The notes: generated by a model from the letters alone, not told the origin. Positions 34,318 to 46,960 are shown, counted from the first letter of the stretch. The stretch: 64,000 nucleotides of DNA from Dolomedes plantarius (GCA_907164885.2 OU015491.1:116706931-116770930); one strand, 5' to 3'. Numbers and translations: made by a program.

Positions 34318-36200
34318 AATAAATTGTTAAGATTGTTAAAGCTTAAATACACTCTTAGAGGTGTTTAAAAAATAGTTACATGAAACATATTAATTCAATT
34401 GCGTTGTGGTTAGTACATTTAAGGACGCGCGTTGTGTTAAACAATAACCCATTAAAATAAAATACCTGATTCGTTTGCTGATGCCCCTGCTGTAGAGGGT
34501 TGAATCATGAAAATTATTTTAAATTAACTTGATAATAGTTCACTGAAAAATGAAGCTGAAATAAAATTTACCTAAAGGGGAACGAAGAAAAACTACGAGG
34601 CAACTGAATGACATGACTAGATTTTACAAATAAAATAACATGGTTTATTAATGTATTATATTATTATTCACAATTACAAATCCTTTTGCCATTTAGGCCA
34701 ATTTCGTTAACAGAGGAAACAATAACCTCTCATTATTTCTTGTTACAAAACTCATTATATAAAAACTTAAATAAATGACTCATCGATAAAGTGGCTGGCG
34801 AAAAGAATTAAAAAAATAACTTAAAGACTAAATCATAATTGAATGATCTTTTTTTAACAAATAAAAAAAAGGGAATCATTAAATTTACCATCTGCAGACA
34901 AGAAGGGTTATTGGGGAATGGGCGAGGTCAAGGTTGTAGACGAGGCGAGGCAAGGCATGTCGCAAGGAGATCTCTTCTTCTCATCTCGGATATATCTGAA
35001 GCCGGCTGCTCGCACCAAGGACCCAGGGTCTCTTTCTCCGGTCCAGCTCCAACCCCTCACCTCCAAAAAAAATCCTCCCCCACGCAGGGCAATTCACCTT
35101 TTTTGTAGTAGTCCGCTCGCAAGATGGTAAGAAAGGAGATTTGCCCGGCGCCGAGAACTTAGGATTGTAGATCCTTCCACAACAGCTTGTGAGAGGTGAT
35201 TTAACATATTTGATGTTGAATACAATCGTATGTTGACCCTTCATCTTCGTTAATGCTATAATTTGAAACTCGTGGAGCAGTTTGAAATTTGTGGATCATG
35301 CTGTTGGTCTTCATGTATTCATGCGCGTCTGCAGGTGTTCCCGTGACGGAGCTCTGAGTTGCGCGTAAAAACATTTGAATGTCTGTTTTAGAGATGTTTC
35401 TTGAAATCGATACTTTTGCTAATCCCTTTATCCGGTGTAGAGTCTAGGAATGTGCAAAAATGGCGATGATCTTGTGGATAGATTACATTGCCTTACCAGC
35501 CCAGTTCCAAACATGGGGAATTGAATAGGGTACGAAAATTTCTTATAAGAGAAAACAAAATATTATTCATTAAAACTTAATATTTAATGTTGATTATTTA
35601 ATCACTAGCCACACGAAACTCTTATATATACCAGCCACTTTTACAAACTAAAGAATAAAATGCAAATAAATGTCACAGTCATATCTAGTTATTTAAAGTT
35701 AAGGAATCAAATATTAGTGCTTGCCGTGATCCAATATTTTAATATATTCTCATGCTACCTCCCATTATCAAAAAAAGTTGCGCACCTTTTTCTAATAATC
35801 TTCAGTAATAATCAAGCAATTTAAAATTGGATCACCACTGGTTGGAACAAGTTGAGTAGAGGCTTACAGAGTTTTAACAATGCAAATATATTTAAAGACA
35901 GACATTACAACGCACGTTATTTATTAATTATATCCTATAATCTTAATTATTAAGTGTATTTTACCTACATCACAAATGCCCAAACGAATAATGGGAAGTT
36001 TATAATGACATGCATGCATTTCATCAATTCCCTCCCCACACTGGAACTCCCCATGGGGTCCAGGGGATTGGATAACCTTGGTCCTAGGATCACAAGCCCC
36101 CCCCCCCCTTCTACGGATTATGAGAAAGAGGAATCTGGACCTTACAGCCACATTGAACTATGCAACAATCGCCCAGCTTCCGTGTCTCATTCGTCCACTT
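34318..36200. other. No gene recognised; G+C-richer island at 34.9-35.2 kb
   Basis: Mostly A+T-rich. About 34910-35240 is clearly richer in G+C and contains long pyrimidine runs, with overlapping short frames on both strands but no domain signature; an eroded LTR or promoter-like segment is possible. A C12 run lies near 36100. Confidence 0.4.
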
Positions 36201-36748
36201 TAAGAGGCTAGCTCGTAATAAAAGCATCAGTTTTGTGCTTGTCTTTGTGCTTGCAGTTATTTTGCAAAACTTCCAACCACCGATTTTCCAAGCATGGGTC
36301 CGAAGAATATGAGTGCGAAGGACAGTGCTGAGAAGAAGAAGCGGATGATATGCATTGAGTTGAAAAAAGAAATTATCAAAAAACAGGACCAAGGTGTGCG
36401 TGTATACTTAAAGGCTCTGGGATTTTTCGGGTGATAAACGAGCAGCTGCTTAATCTTCTAGTCACCATTCGTGTTGGCGCACAGTGCGAGGGTTAGCCTA
36501 TCCTTCATTGGTTTCTAGCCTGGAATCCTATTCTCCTCTACCGTAAGGTAAATGTTGTACATTACACTTAATAAAACAAGTTTATTGCAGTACATTTTAT
36601 TGTATTGCGTTTTTATACAGTGTTCATCATTTATAAGCCCATTTATCTTATTTAAAAACATGTAACAAAAAACTGTTTTGAGGGAGCCCGGAACGAATTA
36701 ATGGCATTTCCATTAATTTCAATGGGAAAAATTGATTCGAGATACGAT
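36200..36748 (+). mobile_element. Tigger deletion derivative
   Basis: A short frame from 36295 reads MGPKNMSAKDSAEKKKR followed by IELKKEIIKKQDQG, the start of the Tigger/CENP-B N-terminal DNA-binding domain. It breaks off within about 40 residues and is joined to a 3' segment containing the Tigger-type end string TTTCAATGGGAAAAATTGAT and TCGAGATACGA. The catalytic core is absent. Left end not defined. Confidence 0.62.
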
Positions 36749-36770
36749 ATATATATATATATATATATAT
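36749..36770. repeat. (TA)n tract
   Basis: Short TA run joining the Tigger derivative to the next MITE. Confidence 0.9.
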
Positions 36771-36876
36771 AGTGAAACTTCTGTCGCCGGCCACCTCTAT
36801 TCGGTTACCACACCTCAATACGGCTATTTTTTTGTTTTTCCGGAACCATGGCGGACCGTCATACAGAAGTTTCACT
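36771..36876. mobile_element. 106-bp MITE in TA-rich DNA
   Basis: Starts AGTGAAACTTCTGT and ends ACAGAAGTTTCACT, perfect 14-bp inverted termini, with TA-rich flanks. Interior is G+C-richer. Size and ends suggest a pogo/Tigger-type MITE. Confidence 0.72.
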
Positions 36877-37626
36877 TGTATAATTATGTATTTTTATATG
36901 TATGTATTGTCATATTTAAGACCTTGCTCAGAGAAAAATCCTTTAAATGTGTTCTTAAAACATATTTTATTGTTTGCTTGAGATTTATTAACTCTGTATT
37001 TGATGCATTTAGCCAATTTTTATTTTCTGATAGTGTGTATTGTAAGTTTAAATTCATAAACTATTATTTTCCTGTCTTTTTACTTTAGTCAATTTTTTTC
37101 GTATGTTTTAATATTTCCCGTTCGTTGTAATATTTGTTGCATTATATACATGTAATTGTATAAATATACAAAGTCTTTGCTCACTGAATGTAAATATTTC
37201 ATGCCTACAAGAAACTGAATTTATAAAATAAATTTTTTTAAATATTTTACTTTTGTATGTTACTTTATAAAAGCTTAATTTTTTTGTTTGTTTGTTTACC
37301 CTGATTAATAGTGACTTTCTGTTGAATTGGCAAATAATCAAATATTATACAATTTGAAAAAATGTATTTGAAAATGTGTTGAAAAAATATTCCATCACTT
37401 GCGCGAAAATAAATTTGCTGCATTATAATATTAGATGTTCAAATGTATGACTATGATAATCGCATTCTTAGATATACTTGTAAAGTTTAAAAATTGAGTA
37501 TATAAAATGAAACAATCTATAAAATTCCTAATTTCCTTGAACTTTGTGAAATGTTCTGTAAATCCCTATTTACTTCATTATCGAAAGAATGCATAAAAAC
37601 CAGACATCCGGTATCAGCTGTAAAGC
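36877..37626. other. No recognised feature
   Basis: A+T-rich spacer, no coding signature. Confidence 0.4.
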
Positions 37627-37881
37627 AGGGCTGGCCAACTAGAAATGTTATTAGGGCCGTATTATGTTATGGAAGGCTACTGCAGGCCGAAAGAAAATAG
37701 GATAGATGTGAAAGCGAAATATATTTTTTTCAATAACAATTAAATTACTGATTATTTTAAAAATTAAATAAATATTTATATTCATTGCTTATATATTTCT
37801 TTAGTAATATTATAATTCTACAAATAATGTACCGTATTATTTAGATTTATAATATTATGCGACTTTAAAAAGGAATTAGAG
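37627..37881. mobile_element. Left end of a second hAT-like element
   Basis: Begins CAGGGCTGGCCAACT, a typical hAT terminal word, followed by GGGCCG-type subterminal words. The hAT element at 37882-41012 is inserted downstream in it, and similar words (GGCCACAGAG, GCTGGCCTGA) follow at 41021. The matching right terminus was not found. Confidence 0.45.
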
Positions 37882-38243
37882 CAGCCATACTCAACCTTTT
37901 TTTGCCTCGGGCCGCATTCACATAATTTGCAAATTAAAGGGCCTCAACGTTATAGTGATATGACGAAAAAAAATCCTTATAGTGGAAAACATTATTGGTT
38001 GAACTCCGTTTGTTTAAAGATAAGGATGCACACCACCTGATAAATCAACAAATATTTTCTAAAATTAAAACAGAATAACAGTACTTATTATTTAATCATC
38101 ATACCAGTCAATACTAGCTCAAATATTAACTACAGCATATTTCCCAATATGATTTTTTTCATCATATTTGTGTACTTCAAAATACATTATTCCAAAAAAA
38201 TATAACTCAAAATTGAACTTTCTTCCAATTGTTTATTTAAAAA

Positions 38244-40618
38244 TTAGTGTGATTTTTGATACTGAAGACATTTTTTTACTATATCAGATAAATCTGGTTT
38301 ATGATTGCTATATGTTAGCCCCAATACGTCATTAAGGTGAAAATCAGTAAGTCGATTCCTGTATACGTTTTTCGCATATTTCATTTTAGAATAGGATGAT
38401 TCACAAAGATAGGTTGATGCGAATAAGGTTATCAACAGAAAGGCACAATTTTGTGCAGTTTTATATTTTTCAGGCATTTATTTCCAAAAATCTATGTACT
38501 CGTTTTCCTCCCTCTTTTCTTTAAAAATAGCTTTCAGATTAGTATCATTCTTAAACTCGATAAATTCATCAAATAACTTTGCATAATCATATCCGAATTC
38601 AGCTAATTGTGTTATAGTTGCTGTTTCTAGGTGCCAGGGATTTTCTATAAGCAACAAACAATTCTTGATACAATGTTTGTCCTGAAACCTTGTCTTAAAT
38701 TCCTTGGCTAAGGCAGTTAATAATTTTAAAATATCTCATTGTTCTTTTGGGAAATATTCATTCCATCTTGTTTAGCTTTTGTTACGGTAGGAAAGTTAAG
38801 CAATACTTGGTTCTTTATTTCTTCGTGATAGATGTTTATTTTTTCTTCAACAGCAAATACTTTATTCGCCAACTGCGAAATGATTTTATATTCACCATGT
38901 AACCCACGATTAAGCTAAGTTTTTCTGTGATGTCGCATAGAAAAGCTAAAAGACATCACCATCCATCATTATTAAGTTCGCTGCAAATTTTGCTGTTTTG
39001 CTCTAAAAACAAAATAATTTATTTTCTTAAAGAAAAAAATCGAACCAGAACTTTTCCTTGGCTCAGCTATCTCCCTGAGGTATGTAAAAGGACGTCGCTA
39101 TAATTACTGTTCAATTATTCTAAAAGAATTTTAAATTTTCTGTGGTTCAATTCTCGTGCTCGGATATAATTCACTATATTTATTACGGTCTTCATTAAGG
39201 CAACTTTTTCACAAATAGAGATACTTGCTGCTAAGTTCTCTTGGTGTATGATACAGGGAAAAGACAAGAGATTTGTTAACTTGTATTTTTTTTTTCAATA
39301 GGGCAACATATCCCTTTTCAGTTCCGGTCATTGAAGGACATCCATCCGTGCATATACAAACTTTTTTTTATATCAATATGATTGTTCTCTAGGAATGTAC
39401 TATTATTATCAAGATAGTCCGTGTCTCTGGTTTGATTTTTTATAGGAAGAAATTTCAATAATTACAGTATAAAAAGAACTTTTTATATACCATGTTTTTA
39501 AATTTTCTGTTGAATCATATAAATTTGACAATTCTATGCATTAATAAGTACTTTTAAAATTTTTTTTGAGGAATTATCCCAGCAACTTGAAAGAAAATGA
39601 AGTTAATTGGAAATTAACTTGCATTTAACTTTCCGTTCCCGTCCCGGCCAATAGATGGCTGCACCAGTCTACAAAACAAAATTAACTGAAAATAATTAAA
39701 AATGAATTTAATTCTGCTTAAAGATGGCTAAAAGTATTAAAATAATGCATTGTCATCGTGCTCTCAGCTATTCTAAAAGTTTCAAATGTCTAGCTTGTCG
39801 GAAAGTTAGTTAAAAATCGATTGCAAGATTTGTACAGGACAAACACAGAAACAGACAAGAAAGCAAGTTAATTAAAATATGGTAAAAAATCTTCGTGAAT
39901 AATATTTCGTTCAGTACAGAATCTAACAAAAACGGAACATTGCGATGTCGCTGAAATATCGGTGCTAGAATCGAAAGCCAAAGAAAAATATTTACAGTTT
40001 TTCAAGTCTTCTAAGATGCGATTGAAAACGTCTGTTGCAATATCTTCAATGCGTCTAGCGCAGGTAGAATCAGAAAGCTGCATGATTTTAATTTGAGTTA
40101 TTATTTGGTTTTAATTGCTAAATTTATCAAATAATACGTTGGAAGCACTGAGAAAGTATTCCTTCACAACCTCTGCGTCAGTAAATGGTTTCATATATTT
40201 TCCAACTATGTAACAAATTTCATACGACGCTCTTGTCACCGATGAATGTTGTGAAATCACAACTAATAGAATATTTTGTTCTTGTTGCAATGATTTCTTG
40301 AGAAAAGTTAACTTTTCACTTCTTATCAAAGAGCCGTGAGGAAAAATGTCATTAAATGCTTTGTGTTTCGTAGTATAATGACGAACGTTATATATTTTTT
40401 AATATAACATTCTCACGACAGATCAAGCTTGTGACCAAATGATTTTTATTTCCAACAACGAAATATTTTTCTTTCCAATTGTCTTGAAAAACTCTCTTTT
40501 CATCAGACAATCTTCTTTTGCCGTTTGAAGAAACTCCTGCCATTATGGGTATTAAATTATAACGAAACAAGACGTTCAAAACAGAAAAGAAGGCTGATAC
40601 GTTTCGCGTAATAGGCAC
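38244..40618 (-). pseudogene. hAT transposase fossil (ZBED5/GTF2IRD2-like)
   Basis: Minus strand. N-terminal part (40534 down to about 40400) has SNGKRRLSDEKRVFQDNWKE and LICRENV, matching the BED-type zinc-finger start of the GTF2IRD2/ZBED5/FAM200-like hAT branch. The middle (40083-39890) carries DIATDVFNRILEDL, FDSSTDIS and the VRF region of the RNase-H-like domain with a catalytic Asp. The gene is interrupted by the repeat at 39456-39889 and resumes with LPIKNQTRDTDYLDNN. The C-terminal hAT dimerisation domain (38477-38244) has LFASTYLCESSYSKMKY and NRLTDFHLND. Several frameshifts and stops make it inactive. Confidence 0.88.
39456..39889 (+). repeat. Dispersed 0.43-kb repeat, copy 2
   Basis: Close relative of 13475-13920, inserted in the hAT transposase gene between the codons for EDF and the LPIKN segment. 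No clear target duplication could be fixed. Confidence 0.78.
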
Positions 40619-41613
40619 TTAAAATAAAATCATAAAAATGTCACGCATAAACGTTATTACCACAGATAAATATCTTATTAATTAACTTTAGACATGTCAA
40701 ACATGTCATCATAGGGCGGTGGTGTTTCCAATGCAAAAATATTTTTGTTGGCCAAGAGCCAAGACCATGGAGTTTATAGTTTAGTGCCGCAGGCGTCAGT
40801 TTCAGTTAGATCTCAGCGAGCGATGACTGTTCGTTAATATAAAACTTATAAAAATATTAAAAAAATATTAAAAAATATAAATAAACTTAGAATGCTAGTT
40901 TTTTTAATTACGTTTCTAATAATGAAATAATAAAAAATTAATGTGTTCTGGGCCGCACATATTTGCTTGACGGGCCGCATGCGGCCTGCGGACCAAAGGT
41001 TGAGTACCTCTGAATTAGAGGGCCACAGAGTGATTGCTGGCCTGATTTTAAGCATTTCTTTGAGGCTGGACAATAATTTTAGTTATTTCCTAAGTTAACA
41101 ATTCCTGCACCTTTTTTTTACTTGGTAAAAATATATAGCGTTATAAGTATTATTTCCAGAGTAGAGAGAACATAATAATTTAATATCTTTTCAAATATCA
41201 AATTAATTTATATCCATAACTTCAAATGTACTACATCTGTATCAGATCCTGAATGAAAATGAGTTTTAAAAATAGCTTGTGATTAATTTAGAACAAACAA
41301 ACTAGTTTATGCTGCAAAATTGTTAAAAAAATATTAGTTCTTTCGATGTTTTAATAAAAATGATTCAAAATATGCTGCAAAAGCCTTCAAATTTTCCAAA
41401 AATACAGAATTGTTTATCACACAACTGTTCAGAATATTATTATACACAACAGATAAGCGGGGTAACAAATTATTAACTTCAATAGAAGAATAAAGTAAAA
41501 CATGGAAATTTTGACCTGCATTCGCTTTAATGGGAATAGGCTGCAAATCACGAAAACTGAATATAAGATACCTAAAATTTTTATTGCAGTCATGTTTTAT
41601 TAATATATTTACT

Positions 41614-41649
41614 AATTTGTATCCTATGTCAAGACATAGGATACAAATT
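41614..41649. repeat. Perfect 17-bp palindrome arms
   Basis: AATTTGTATCCTATGTC, two bases, then its exact complement. A transcript would form a tight 17-bp hairpin. No rho-independent context applies in a eukaryote; origin unknown. Confidence 0.95.
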
Positions 41650-42014
41650 ACCTTCAAATGACTGGTGATTTCAAAATGATTAGATCGAAATTAGAACTAA
41701 AAATCTTTGCAATATCGGCAATTAATAGTTTTAACAGCAGTAAATTTATTGTTTTATATTCAGTTAACCGCATAAGCTCAGAACAACTTTATGTTTAGTC
41801 AAAACATTCGAAACTGAAGAAAAGTTAAGAATTTATAACAGACTGTCTAAATAGAAAATCTGTAGGTGAGTTTATAAATATTTTTATTTTTTATTTTCGC
41901 ATAAATGGTATCACTAATCATTTATAAAACGTTCTTTAGTGTTCATCTTAAATTATAAATTAAGAATGAATCAATGGAGATTCAGAATGGTATTGAAAAA
42001 TTTCATAAATACAT

Positions 42015-42128
42015 TATACTCCGTGGTCTGAACTATATCAATTAGTTTGAAACTAGTTGCCTTTATTAATTTATACTTCGTTGCCTGAACTATATCAATT
42101 AGTTTGAAATTAGTTGCTGTAATTAATT
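42015..42128. repeat. 57-bp tandem duplication
   Basis: Two adjacent units starting TATACTCCG and TATACTTCG, with shared CTGAACTATATCAATTAG. Confidence 0.85.
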
Positions 42129-42769
42129 TTTATTGTGCATTGTCAGATGCAGTGTGTTACAGAAAAAGTATTTAGTTATGTCGAATCAAATTTATTTTAA
42201 CTGAAAAGAGTTAAATAAGTATAACTAGTTGTACACTGCAAACCAGTCAGAAAACTACATAAAAAAAGATAATATCGAGTGAAAATTTAATATAAAATTT
42301 ATTTTTTAAATCATCATCTTATAATGTAATTAATATTACATAATCATAGAAATGACTCGCAAGAGATTTGCTTTCCCATTGGGGGAAAATAAAACCTTGC
42401 AAAGTTCAATTATTATTCTTTTTTTAATTTATCGTTAATTTAATGAAAGTCCCTCTTAATTTTACTTTTATACGGAGAGCCGGACCGATCCTAGGCCTCA
42501 GGGGATTAGGGCCAGGTAAAAGCTTGCTTTCGTACCTGGCCGAGCTACTCGAGAAACATGCAATTGTGCCAGATGCCTTAATGAGTGAACTCTATTACGC
42601 AAAACGTCAGCCAGCCTGGGTGTAAAAATTGTTCATACAAAGATGTTTGTACAGTTGTGGCTTCAGCAAATACAAAAAGCATACTCTGTGAGATATATGT
42701 TCTGTATTCGTACTGAAATTAAATGTATTAAAATGTTCAAGAATTGTTTTGGATTATTAGGCCTTAGAG

Positions 42770-43358
42770 CCGGCCTCAGAAACCTATGCCCCGAGGGTCA
42801 CCGAGTGAGCCATTTCATAATTTCAAGTGACCCACTTGAGTTCCAAAAATAAAGTATAATATATAAAAAAATAGATTATAAAACATAAATATGAAACATA
42901 AATATGATATTTTCATGATATCAACGTTTTGTGCGCATTCGGTTCAACTTAAAAATGTGAGCAAATATTTTCACACAACAAATTTATATTGAGTAAGAAC
43001 AGGAACACCTTAGCTACAGAAAAATCAGATGCTTGTATTCGTCTTAAGACGATTAACTATAAGCCAGACTTGACTAAATTGACATCACAAGTTCAGCATC
43101 AGGGGAGCCATTGATATCAAAGAGCAAAAATAAGGTTCATTCAGTTATGCTTGTTTTTATAATAATTAGAATTAGAATTTTAATTTTTATGTTGAAAGTT
43201 TAAAGCGTATTGACATTATCTTCACAAGAAAATTTATCTTATAATTCACCAAAAAAAAAACTGTTTTAAAATGATAATACCACTGACTCGAAACGTTTTT
43301 TTAATACACACATTTTGGTTGAATTTGACCCGAAGCCAAAAAAGGTTGCCGAACCCTG
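42770..43358. mobile_element. Non-autonomous hAT-like element 1
   Basis: 589 bp from CCGGCCTCAGAAACC (a worn CAG-type end) to GGTTGCCGAACCCTG (a good hAT right end), flanked by CCTTAGAG at 42762-42769 and 43359-43366. Non-coding interior. Confidence 0.65.
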
Positions 43359-43366
43359 CCTTAGAG

Positions 43367-43671
43367 CACGGCTCCCCAACCTTTTTATCGCCGCGGAGCG
43401 GTCAACGTTTGATAATTTTACCGCGGCCCGCTGAGGGGGGGGGGGGGGACAGGGGGACGTTGATTGTTTATATTTTAGATTGTTTTGATTTAATAATTTT
43501 AATTTACAGTTACACCAAAAAATGAATATATATATAAAGGGATTTAACATTTTAACTCACTAGAACGCTAAATCAATGAGAACCCTGAGCTTGTGGCCCT
43601 AAGCTGGCGGCCCGGTACCATTTGATCTACGGACCGGTACCGGTCCGCCGCCCGGGGGTTGGGGACCACTG
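43367..43671. mobile_element. Non-autonomous hAT MITE 2, abutting element 1
   Basis: 305 bp from CACGGCTCCCCAACC to GGTTGGGGACCACTG, flanked by CCTTAGAG at 43359-43366 and 43672-43679. Ends are G+C-rich with a G14 run at about 43436-43449. It shares the middle octamer with element 1. Confidence 0.85.
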
Positions 43672-43891
43672 CCTTAGAGGATGCATTTATTAAAAATTCG
43701 TGCCCAACTCGAAGCCCGAACCTTCGATCCAGATGCTTTCGTTTTCGAGAACAGAACGTTTGGATTATTGGGTCCTAGAGCGGTAGATAACAGTTGAAAA
43801 AACATCGGTTTTCTTTTCAATAACAGAAAAAATTCAGATTGAAAGCCATTTCATCCGTTTCGGAAATCATTATGTTTTACTCTATAACTGT

Positions 43892-43897
43892 TATATA

Positions 43898-43950
<53 letters not shown>
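43892..43950. repeat. (TA)n microsatellite
   Basis: Almost pure TA run. Confidence 0.95.
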
Positions 43951-43954
<4 letters not shown>

Positions 43955-45078
43955 GTGTACTGATTTCCTCACCTTGAGTAAGACTCATTTTGCTATATCT
44001 AACCTTTCATGTTCGATCTTTCTAACAACTGAGCGCTACTGTAATTGTTCGTAATCTACCTTCTGTCTCGGAATTAGAAACCCTAGTTCAAACCCCAAGA
44101 AAATCCGAAGATTTGAGGAAGAAATCTCTTACCTTAAAATCTAAAGATGCAGAAAATCGACAACTGTTTTTGCTTCTGCCAAGGAACTCTATTAGAACCC
44201 TATTTTAACTGAAATCACTTCTTTTTTGAACACTGAACTTTTTAAAAAACTTTTTGACTATGCTTATGAAATTGATAATAATCATTTGGGAAAACCCTAT
44301 CGATTTATCAAATGAAATGTAGAGACTATGTATGTAATATCCGAATAAATTTATTTGTTTCTTTTTCTTTTCTGCAGTATATTGAACTTTTTAAATCGAC
44401 TTATTCAAACAACGTTAAAAAATTATGGCAAGATTAGTGCTGTTGCTTCTATTTTTGACGTCAATGTAAATACCTCAAGATTTTTCTTTCTTTCTTTCTT
44501 TCTTTAATTTATTTTGAGCGTTTTTAGCAAATTAAATGTAATTCTTTTGTGCAAATAAATCACTCAATATCTTTAACGCACATTTAATAATTTCAGTTTA
44601 AATCTTATTTTGGCGTTAAATATTGAAGTGTGCAAGATCATGGTTTTCAGTACTTGGCAGAATAACTGTCGTAAATGAGATTTTAATTAGTATTTAAATT
44701 CTTCCTTCCTGAAGCATTCACGTAGTTAACATGTTTATGCTTTTGTTCATTTTATAATTTAATTGTATCAGTATCAGAAAACTTTTACATAAAGACGTAC
44801 TTCTGCAAATAAAGGTTTTCTAGATGTAGAGGGTAAAAAGTATGTATAAACAAATAAACGTTCGAAAAGATTTTGTATTTCCAATACAAAGATAATTTTG
44901 GAAAATTAAAATTATTATCGTAGTTGCAGATTAGTATGACCCAATGAGATATTCAAGTAAGTTTTTCATTGCTGTATATTTTGTATAATTTTTCTGTAGA
45001 AAATCATTCCTTGTATTTTGATTGAAAGTATTTTAATTTATACAAAAAATACTTAAAAACATTAATTGTTTATTAGCG
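43951..45078. other. No recognised gene
   Basis: A+T-rich sequence with a (TTTC)n run near 44485-44505. Confidence 0.4.
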
Positions 45079-45428
45079 GGTCCAATGTAGCCCAGTGGCA
45101 GTACGTCGGGTTTCGATGCCGAGTGTGCTTGGTTCGAGTCCCTACAAGCAGCATTAAATACCTTCTTGTCTAGGCCGGATATGGGAACGCCAAATCCATG
45201 CACCAGAAAGTACCTCTACGAGGTCAGAGATGGGGAGAGACGGTACGACCCCCTCCCAATGTCGCCCCTGGGGGTGGGCTCGGTTAAAATCGAGATGGCA
45301 CCTAGCTAAGACGGACTCCGACCCTTGTGGTGCTATTGTAAACCGAAACCGCACCCATCAGCTCGCAAAGTCTATATGGAACTTCTGGCCAGGGAGCGTT
45401 AGCAACAACAACTACTGCGACAACATCG
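45079..45428 (+). repeat. tRNA-derived SINE, family A
   Basis: Head with A box TAGCCCAGTGG (45088-45098) and B box GGTTCGAGTCC (45131-45141), then a 250-bp body and an ACAACAACAAC-type tail. The body motif CGGACTCCGACCCTTGTGG aligns with CGGACTCTGACCTTTGGGG in the copy at 51938-52293. The tRNA-like head would not be a functional tRNA gene in this context. Confidence 0.78.
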
Positions 45429-46897
45429 TTTATTAGCTTATTGAAAGAAATTTACATCTCAGAATGCACCTCGATTCGAAGAAGTTCAAAACTCACTCAT
45501 TACGAAAGATTTAATAAAATTTTCAGTTGATTATTCCGCTAGCCCATCAGATGTTTACCATATCTCGTTGAAATTTTGTGTTTAATTAGTTGGAATCGTA
45601 ACCCAATGAAAGTAAATTGATTTAAACATTTAGCCCGAGTCTGATTGTGTCATCAATATTTGCCAGGGTAATTTATTCAGTTTTCTGTAATTTCAAATCT
45701 ATTTGACTGATAGATGTATATGACATACATGTTTTAAGTAAAATTTGAGCCCCTTCTAGAGTATTTCATCCATTTTTAAAAAAAAATACTGTCTTATATA
45801 TAATTACTCCAAAACTAAGTTTCTTTGATAACAAAAGAAGCCAAAACTACAGGTAATTTGAAATCGACTTTTGAATAAAAGAAAAAATATGTAAATATTT
45901 TGTTTTTACCCTGTTTTTAAATTTATAAACTAACGTTTAGTTTGGAGAGATTTATTGAACTTGTAGAAGTATAGAAACACAAAAACATAAATATCAAGGT
46001 AAGCTCTGATTTAATAAAAACTGTAAGCTCTAGTGATTGTTACATTTTTTAAACATTTAAAGTTAACTTATAGTTACGTTTTAGGGCATCGAATTATTTA
46101 AAATCCTGAAAAATAAACTTATGTATCATAATGTTATGATAATACAACAATCAGGAGTAAGAATTATTAGATAGTGTAGCACATTAAAAGTAAAAAAAAC
46201 TAAGAATTATAAAAAAAAATTTCATTAATTTAGAAACTTGCCTTCTTTACGACGATAAGTACTTCTAAATAATGCTTTGAGTCTAAATTTTTGTTGCTTT
46301 ACAAATGTTTTTGCTCCTTTTCGGTGTTAAACCTTGCTTCTAAAAGCGAAAAACAAATTAGTCACGCCAACAATTGTTACATAAACAATACTGATGCTCC
46401 GTGATTTCGTGCAAGTAATTGGTGAATATCATACATTGTCTGTCTTTGGAAACTACTGCATGTTTTCATGTTTCACGCTGCGAAAAAACTGGCAACAAAT
46501 CACCTAAACTCATTGGAGAATTACCGATTTAATTTGACTTTCTCCACGGCCTATAATTTTACAAATTCTTTACACTGTATTGAGCTTCCCTTTTGCAAAT
46601 ATTTTTGTTTTTCCTTTCATGTTTCCCCTAATTATCCTAATTACTCGTTTTCTAACAATTACATCATTTCATACTTTATTTATTTATGTTATTTACCTAG
46701 CATGAATGTCCACTGAAATGCTTACGAGCTTCATATCTTGACGTTTGTTAGAGATTAGTGAAATCATCATCATATGCTTCTTTCTGGTCCCTTGATTCCA
46801 CGTCCTTGTGGGGCACAATTACAACTCTAAGTTAGGATTAACCTTTTCCTTACGGAGTGAGATAGCATGTATCCCAAGAATACAGGAACAAGAATGA

Positions 46898-46901
<4 letters not shown>
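45429..46901. other. No recognised gene
   Basis: A+T-rich. The plus-strand frame at 46468-46716 has aromatic-rich composition and no domain. Confidence 0.4.

Positions 46902-46957
<56 letters not shown>
46902..46957. repeat. (TA)n microsatellite
   Basis: First of a chain of TA tracts that alternate with transposons up to 51.04 kb. Confidence 0.95.

Positions 46958-46960
<3 letters not shown>

Larger units (their letters stand above)
37882..41012 (-). mobile_element. hAT element with 8-bp target duplication
   Basis: Terminal repeats CAGCCATACTCAACCTTT (left) and CAGAGGTACTCAACCTTT (right, complement), flanked by identical AATTAGAG octamers at 37874-37881 and 41013-41020. Terminal CAG...CTG, GGGCCGCA subterminal words and 8-bp duplication define hAT. 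It contains a broken transposase gene and a nested 0.43-kb repeat. Confidence 0.92.
41021..42761. other. A+T-rich stretch; palindrome and tandem duplication
   Basis: A minus-strand frame at 41334-41657 (107 codons) has no recognisable domain. Two repeats are listed separately. A slightly G+C-richer part at 42470-42620 is unassigned. Confidence 0.4.

Noticed and set aside
34839..35244. Small genes in the G+C-rich island
   Set aside because: Frames overlap on both strands with low-complexity Pro/Ser/Arg composition and no start context.
41334..41657. 107-codon minus-strand gene
   Set aside because: No family pattern; it contains one arm set of a perfect palindrome and lies in decayed A+T-rich DNA.
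43266..43550. Coding frame across the G14 run
   Set aside because: It spans the junction of two hAT-like MITEs and depends on a homopolymer.
45079..45160. tRNA gene on the plus strand
   Set aside because: It is the head of a family-A SINE with a 250-bp body and ACAAC tail.
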